This document shows, one piece after another, positions 58,408 to 64,000 of a stretch of DNA of 64,000 nucleotides. Both the position numbers and the translations under genes were made by a program. Source of the DNA: Phocoena phocoena (Eukaryota > Chordata > Mammalia > Artiodactyla > Phocoenidae); the NCBI RefSeq assembly GCF_963924675.1, contig NC_089220.1, forward strand, positions 61,514,639-61,578,638, given 5' to 3'. The stretch's first letter is position 1. Each line of letters starts with the position of its first letter. A model generated the notes under the pieces. That model did not search any database, was not told the origin of the DNA, and saw only the letters and a program-made list of their open reading frames with translations.

Positions 58408-58973
58408 GGCTATTTTTAAATTGTGGTAAATATACATAGCATAAAATTTATCATTTTAACTATTAAGTGTACAATTCAGTGGCATTAAGTATATTCACAG
58501 TGCTGTGCAACCACTTGAAAAGAATGTACACTCTGGTTTTTTTGGATGTACTGTCCCGAAAATATCAATTAAGTCTAATTGTTCTATTGTGTCATTTAGG
58601 ATCTCTTTTGCCTTATTGATTTTCTGTCTGGAAGATCCCTTCATTGGTGTCAGTGGGGTGTTAAAGTCTCCTACTAATATTGTATTCCTGTCAATTTCTC
58701 CCTTTATGTCTGTTAGTATTTGTTTTATGTATTTAGGTGCTCCTATATTGGGTGCATATATGTTAATGGGTATAATATCTTCATCTCATATTGATCCTTT
58801 TATCATTTTTATAGTGGCCTTCTTATCTTTATGGGTTTTGTTTTAAAGTATATTTTGTCTGATATGAGTATTGCTACCCTCGCTTTTTTGTCATTTACAT
58901 TTGCATGAAATATCTCTTTCCATCCCCTCACTTTTAATCTGTGTCCTTCACCCTGAAGTGGGTCTCTTGTAGG

Positions 58974-59047
58974 AGCATATTGTAGTCTCTTGTTTTATTA
59001 TCTAACTAGGTAGCATATTGTAGGCTCTTGTTTTATTATCTAACTAC
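58974..59047. repeat. 38-bp tandem duplication within L1-D
   Basis: Two copies of a unit starting 'agcatattgtag' and ending in 'ttattatctaacta' begin at 58,974 and 59,012, nearly identical. It is a local duplication not found in the other L1 copies here. Confidence 0.9.
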
Positions 59048-59643
59048 CACTCTCTGTCTTTTGATTAGAGCATTTAATCCATTAACACTTAAGGTAATTA
59101 TTGATAGATATTTATTGCCATTTTAAACCTTGTTTTCCAGTTGATTTTGTATTTCTTCCTTGTTCCTTACTTTTTCTTATTGTTTTTTTCTTTTGTGGCT
59201 TGATGATTTTCTTTTGTCTTGTGCTTATGTTCTCTTCTTTTTGGTTTTTGTGAATCTATTGTATGTTTTTGATTTGTGGTTACCCTACTTTTCAAGTATG
59301 TTAACCCATTACTATATCTACTTGCTTTAGACTGGTAGTCATATAGGCATAAACACATTCTAAAAAAAAAAAAATCTACATTTTCTTACTCTCCTCCCCG
59401 ACATTTTATGATTTTGATGTCCTCTTTTACATCTTCATGTTTATCCTTTTGCTGTTCATTGTAGTTATCATCACTTTCACAAGAAATTTTTATATTACTA
59501 TTATCTGTGTACTGGCTTATCTAAGTGATTTACTTTCCAGTTGTGGTTTTTCTCTTTGCTATAGATTCTTGCTTCTTTTCTATTTAGAGAAGACCTTTCA
59601 ATATTTCTTTTAGGATAGGTTTAGTATTGTTGTGTTCTTTTGG

Positions 59644-60830
59644 TTATTCCTTGTCTGAGAAATTCTTTATGTCTCTTTGTATTCTAAGTGATAATCTTTC
59701 TGGGTAGAGTATCCTAGGTTGCAGGCTTTTACCTTTTAGGGCTTTGAATATATCTTGCCACTCACTTCTGGCCTGCAACGTTTCTGTAGAGCAATTAGCT
59801 GATAACCTTATGGGGGTTCCCTGGTAACTAACTCTTTGTTTTTGTCTTGCTGCCTTTAGAATCCTCTCTTTAACTTTTACCATTTTAATTATAATGTGTC
59901 TTGGTATAGGTCTGTTTGGGTTCATCTTGTTTGGGACCCTCTGTGCTTCCTATACCTGGATATCTGTTTCTTTCTTTAGGTTTGGGAAGTATTCAGCCAT
60001 AATTTCTTTAAATACATTTTTGATACCCTTTTCTTTCTTCTCCTTCTGGGATCCCTATTATGTGTAGATTGGCGTGCTTTATATTATCCCATTGGTCTCA
60101 TATATTTTCATTTTTTTCATTTGTCTTTCTGTCTGCTGTTCTGATTGGGTGATTTCCATTATTCTATCTTCCAGATTACTTATTCGTTCTTCTGCATTAT
60201 TCAGTTTGCTAACTATTGCCTTTAGCTCAGCTTTCATCTTGGCAAATGAGTTTTCTAATTTTAATTGGCTTCCCTTTGTAGTTTCTAGTTCCTTTTTACA
60301 GTAATCTGCATTTCTACCAATAGCCTTTCTTTTTTTTTCCATAAATTTATTTATTTTTGGCTGCGTTGGGTTGTCATTGCTGCGTGCAGGCTTTCTCTAG
60401 TTGCGATAAGCAGGGCTGTTCTTCGTTATGGTGCGCGGCCTTCTCATTGTGGTGGCCTCTCTTGTTGCGGAGCTTGGGCTCTAGGTGCATGGGCTTCAGT
60501 AGTTATGGCACCTGGGCTCAGTAGTTATGGCTCACGGGCTCTAGAGTGCAGGCTCAGTAGTTGTGGCGCATGGACTTAGTTGCTCCACGGCATGTGGGAT
60601 CTTCCCAGACCAGGGCTCAAACCTGTGTCCCCTGCATTGACAGGTGGATTCTTAACCACTGTGCCACCAGGGAAGCCCTCAATAGCCTTTCTTAATTCCA
60701 TCAGTATTTTCATTACCTCCTTTTTGAACTCAGGATCTGGCAGACTGGAGAGGTCTGTTTCACTGCTTATTCTTTCAAGGGAATTCTCTTGATCTTTTAG
60801 TTTGGAGTGGTTCCTCTGCTTCTTCATTTT
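59644..60830 (-). pseudogene. L1-D ORF1, broken by stops and a SINE
   Basis: Pieces at 60,827-60,690 ('KEVMKILMELRKAI'), 60,342-60,079 (coiled coil, 'EERISNLEDRIMEITQSEQQ') and 59,925-59,644 (C-terminal domain with 'PRHIIIKMVK', 'GTPIRLSANCSTETLQARSE', 'LQPRILYPERLSLR') show the ORF1p order. Frameshifts between pieces and the SINE at 60,332 destroy the frame. It is more decayed than the ORF1 at 36,958. Confidence 0.85.
60332..60679 (-). mobile_element. CHR SINE, full length, inserted in L1-D ORF1
   Basis: The perfect 14-bp TSD 'caatagcctttctt' lies at 60,318-60,331 and 60,680-60,693. The body reads from 'tttggctgcgttgggttgtc' to 'gtgccaccagggaagccc'. It is younger than L1-D because it interrupts its ORF1. 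Confidence 0.95.
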
Positions 60831-62004
60831 ACTTAGATTTCTCTGACTCTATGAGTTTAGGAGAAACAGGTATCTACTGTGGTTGTGAAGCGCTGTTTTT
60901 ATGTGGGAACATCCCTGTGTAGCACGTGTGAGTCTAATATTTTTGGTGTGAGGGCTGTCTTTAGTATGGATGCCTGCCATGTCTTTCCTCAGTGTGCGCT
61001 GGCCATCATCCCCTTGATAGGGGGTGTTACTGGTGTTGTGGTGACCAGAGCCTGCACTAGAGGTTGAGCAGGGCCTCCTCTTTGCTCTGTGGCTCTCACA
61101 GCCCTGTTGGGGGCAGGGTCTGTTCCCCGGTTGTTGGAGTAGAAGCCCCCAGATCTGTCTCTGAGTTGCAGTGTAAGGGAGGCAGGACTGGAGTGCTCCC
61201 GCCGGGAGAGGAGCCACTGAATGTTCCTCCACAGGCGCTGTCCATCCAGAGTTGCACTCTGTGGTGTCACCTGCCACCCGTTGTGTGGGCTCACTGTTGT
61301 TGGCACTGCCCCCAGCCCCTCTTCAACCATGGGAATGCAAGCAATCAGCCTGGGTGTCCCTCAGGTGCTGTGCTTGCAGTGCCACCAGCACAGATTCATT
61401 GGTACAGATCTGCTGAAGTCAGGCACTGGGACAGCCAGAGCTGAGCACCTGGACCCCGGCCCCGCCTCTGAGTGTGGCAAAGCCCAAAGCCACTAATGCC
61501 AGACCTGTCCCAGCCACAGGAGCACCAGTAGTAATCTGCTCAGATGTCCCACAGGCAGACACTGAGCTTACAAAGCCACAGGAGGCATGTAAATCTGGGG
61601 CTAGCACAGCTGCTGGAAGATGGCTCATTGGCTCAGATTTCAGCCCCACCTCAGCACGTGGGCAACCCTGTCAGCACTTGTGCACTCCCAGAGTTCATAT
61701 AGGCAGAGCCCTGACCGCTGTGAACACACCAGGAATGAGGCTGCTATGGTGGGGTCCCACCTGTCTCTTTGCACGTGCATGTCTCCTCCTGCGTACACCC
61801 CCAGTTGCAGCTTGGTATGCTTTCACTTTTAAAAGCCAGTATATTCCCTCATTTTGCAGTTAGTTATTGGTGGTTTATTTGATGGCTTGCCAGATGTAGG
61901 AAGGGCACTGGACATTTGTTTGATAATAAATTTACAGGAGAGAGAAACAGTTGTGGATATTATTTTGTTTCATTTTAATTTTTTTATTTTTTAAATTTAT
62001 TTTT

Positions 62005-62256
62005 TAAAAATATTTATTTATTTATTTGGTTGTGCCCGGTCTTAGTTGAGCAGGTGGGCTCCTTAGTTGCGCCTCTCTGGCTTCTTAGTTGTGGCTCACC
62101 GGCTCCTTAGTTGTGGCATGCGGGCGCCTTAGTTGTGGCATGCGAACTCTTAGTTGTGGCATGCATGTGGGATCTAGTTCCCTGACCAGGGGTTGAACCC
62201 CAGCCCCCTGCATTGGGAACGTGGAGTCTTAACCAATGCACCACGAGGGAAGTTCC
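62005..62256 (-). mobile_element. CHR-type SINE with internal tandem modules
   Basis: From 'tttatttggttgtgcccggt' to 'gcaccacgagggaagttcc'. The middle (62,045-62,165) holds about five ~20-bp units built on 'ccttagttgtggcatgcgg'. The flanks 'tattttttaaat' (ending 61,996) and 'tgttttttaaat' (ending 62,275) may be a diverged TSD of ~19 bp. Confidence 0.85.
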
Positions 62257-62270
62257 TTATTTTTGTTTTT

Positions 62271-62560
62271 TAAATAAAATTTTAATTTTGGAATAATTTT
62301 AGGTTTACAGAAAACTTTCAAAGATAGTACAGAGAGTTCCCATATACCCCTCACCTATTGCCCATAAAGTTAACATCTTACATTACCAGAGTACAACTAA
62401 GAAGTCAACGCTGGTGCATCACTCTTAACTAAATTCCAGATTTTATTCCTATTTCACTAGTTTTTTGTGGATTTTATTTTTGATGACTGTGCTATTAACT
62501 TCTTTTAAAGCACACTTAACTATTAAGAATATAGTCTCTGTTACCAGTCATTTTTTTTTC
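62271..62560 (-). mobile_element. L1M (MC/ME) 3' UTR fragment
   Basis: 'tttggaataattttaggttt', 'agatagtacagagagttccc', 'aacatcttacattaccagag' and 'actaagaagtcaacgctggt' match the old L1M 3' UTR read in reverse. There is no coding sequence. Confidence 0.75.
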
Positions 62561-62869
62561 TTTTTGTATTAACGCTTACTTTGTCTGAAATTGTGTCCTG
62601 AATGAAAAAAAAATGAATTTAGAATAATACTTTTCATATGGCGATGTGTCCTAACATGGGGGTTGTCGGGAGAGAGAATCTCAACTCACCTGTTGAGAGA
62701 GAGCTGTGGGGTGCTGAGACTGTGAGCTTGGGGTTTTTATTTAAAAGACTCACAAGTGCAGATTAATATGGTTCACTACAGTATGTAGGAATGAATACAC
62801 AACTGACTTAAAAGCAAAAGAATCATGTCAGGGTATTGGTATTCTTGGGGTTTTGTCCTAGGCCCCCTT
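62561..62869. other. Non-coding sequence, no repeat recognised
   Basis: Nothing was recognised. Confidence 0.5.
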
Positions 62870-63472
62870 CTTCTCACTTTCAGACTCACTTTGGATGGTT
62901 GTATTCCCTCCCGTGGCTTCCATCTGCATGTACATGCCTCCAAAATGGGTATCATCCCATTTGGATGCCTAGCAGGCCCCTTACACTCAACGTGTCTCTA
63001 ACTGGACTTGTCTGCAAACCATGGCACCACCATCTACCATTCTTAAGCCTCGTATATCCATTCCTCTACCTCCCTCATTCCTAACATCTAATCCATCCTT
63101 TCTTCCACCTCCCAAACGTCCCTCAAGTCCCTCTATTTCTACCCTTTTGGGTCATGACATCTCTTGCTTAGATTATCCAATAGCCTTTTCCCTGGTGCCC
63201 CTGCCTCCTAGGTAAACCATCATCCCAACCCTAATCCATTCTTTTCAGTGTAGCTTGAGGTCAAAAAGCAAATAAATTGATCATGTTAGTTGCCCCCCAT
63301 CTTAAATCTTTGCATTGGCTTCTCATGTTCCTTAGGATAAATTTAATCCTTCTTAACATAGCTGGAAGGTACTCTGGTACCTAGCAATCTCCTATATAAT
63401 TCCTGTATATCTCCTATATAATTCTCCTCTATATCTTCCATATAATTCTCCATCCCTGTGTCACAGGACCAC
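62870..63472 (+). repeat. L2, left part
   Basis: 'ctcaacgtgtctctaactgg', 'ggcaccaccatctaccattc', 'aatctttgcattggcttctc' and 'aggataaatttaatccttct' follow L2 order (ctcaacatgtcc, ggcaccaccatcc.., caatggcttcccat.., aggataaagtcc). It is interrupted by a hAT MITE. Confidence 0.7.
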
Positions 63473-63697
63473 CACTCCATGCTCTATCCTACACTATTCA
63501 ATATGGTATCTGTTACCCACATATGGCTATTTAGATTTAAATTAATTAAAAACAAATAAAAACAAAATATCATTTCTTCAGTCATACTAGCCACATTTCA
63601 TGTGCTCAGTAGCTACGTGAGGCTGGTGGCTACCATATTCGACTGCCCAGATTATAAAATATTTCCATCATTGCAGAAAATTCTGTTGGACAGTACT
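63473..63697 (+). mobile_element. hAT MITE (MER5/MER3-type ends), inside L2
   Basis: 'ccacatatggctatttagat', 'ttaaattaattaaaaacaaa', 'ctagccacatttcatgtgct', 'cagtagctacgtgaggctgg' and 'aaaattctgttggacagtac' belong to the 'tgtccaata' family of hAT MITEs. The left end is decayed. The right end 'ttggacagtactatg' keeps the terminal repeat. The exact family name is not certain. Confidence 0.7.
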
Positions 63698-63850
63698 ATG
63701 CATACTGAAATCCTTTTGTTTCCTGGAACTTTGCCTTCTTTTCTCATTTATAGTCTTTTATCCTTTTCCTGGAATGCTTTCTAATTCTTCTTTCCTCACA
63801 TTCCCCATTAATGCCTTGTGCTTCCCACCATCATTTTCTTAAGTAGACTT
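63698..63850 (+). repeat. L2, right part
   Basis: 'cctggaactttgccttcttt' and 'ttcctggaatgctttctaat', 'tcctcacattccccattaat' continue the L2 text after the MITE. Confidence 0.6.
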
Positions 63851-63854
63851 TTTT

Positions 63855-64000
63855 TTAGAGTATAAATGAGGAGAAAGTACATAGGATTCCCATAGGCCTT
63901 CTGCCCCTGCACACACACTACATCTCTCACTTATCAATATCCCCCACCAGGGTGGTGTATTTGTTATGATTGGTGAACCTATACTGATACATTATCATCA
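63855..64000 (-). mobile_element. Probable L1M 3' UTR fragment, cut by the window end
   Basis: 'aggattcccataggccttct', 'ctcacttatcaatatccccc' and 'attggtgaacctatactgat' resemble the old L1M 3' UTR ('agagttcccatatacccct', 'attggtgaacctacattgac'). It runs off the window. Confidence 0.5.

Larger units (their letters stand above)
58408..61880 (-). mobile_element. L1M element (L1-D), internally deleted, with SINE
   Basis: The minus strand carries a 5' UTR (about 61,880-60,840), a decayed ORF1 (about 60,830-59,620, split by a SINE), an inter-ORF region, the ORF2 endonuclease part (to 58,515), and then directly a 3' end (58,514-58,408: 'cataaaatttatcattttaa', 'attcagtggcattaagtata'). The rest of ORF2 and most of the 3' UTR are missing at the 58,514 junction. 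A 38-bp tandem duplication lies at 58,974-59,047. The 5' UTR is GC-richer, and its frames (60,849-61,863) are shadows. Confidence 0.8.

Noticed and set aside
60849..61863. Several overlapping frames of 60-142 codons on both strands
   Set aside because: They lie in the GC-richer 5' UTR of L1-D. The lack of stops there reflects base composition.

Overview
The window looks like non-coding nuclear DNA of a mammal, most probably a cetacean. The main evidence is about ten tRNA-derived SINEs of the CHR type (consensus-like ends 'gggacttccc' and 'gccaccagggaagtcc'), several with clear target-site duplications (TSDs). Their subtype matches what is known from whales and dolphins, and no Bov-tA or BovB ruminant repeats or primate Alus were seen. 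L1s with cetartiodactyl-type 3' UTRs, MaLR LTRs, MIR, L2 and hAT MITEs complete the picture. I found no host protein-coding gene and no tRNA, rRNA, CRISPR or bacterial-type signals. Almost every open frame longer than 60 codons is a chance frame or part of a retrotransposon.

Layout: 0-27 kb is mostly AT-rich unique sequence carrying scattered old repeats: an MLT1/MST-like LTR, a CHR SINE, MER3, L1 3' fragments, L2, MIR, two sister MER1-like hAT MITEs and a second MLT1-like LTR. From 27.6 to 46.0 kb there is an almost continuous stack of L1 sequence, nearly all on the minus strand. An old HAL1/L1M element forms the matrix. Into it were inserted a 5'-inverted (twin-primed) L1 at 29.0-32.0 kb and a compound L1 block at 32.5-41.1 kb. 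The compound block holds a full-length L1 with an intact 297-codon ORF1, a ~187-bp GC-rich segment that is not L1, and the 5' half of a second L1. A further L1ME 3' end (42.2-46.0 kb) is split by a 5'-truncated L1 flanked by direct repeats of about 140-155 bp. 46-64 kb returns to unique sequence plus a long minus-strand L2 split by a SINE, several SINEs, a MIR split by an MLT1-like LTR with an exact 5-bp TSD, an internally deleted L1 (58.4-61.9 kb) and an L2 split by a hAT MITE.

Nothing here forms a pathway or operon. The value of the window is its nested insertion record, from which the relative ages can be read: L2/MIR first, then HAL1, L1M and MaLR/hAT, then cetartiodactyl L1, then CHR SINEs. 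The points most worth checking are the non-L1 segment at 38,491-38,678, the long duplication flanking the 42.9-45.1 kb L1, the intact ORF1, the twin-priming junction, and an unnamed 148-bp tandem duplication at 5.4-5.7 kb. All family names are from memory of consensus sequences; no database search was possible.
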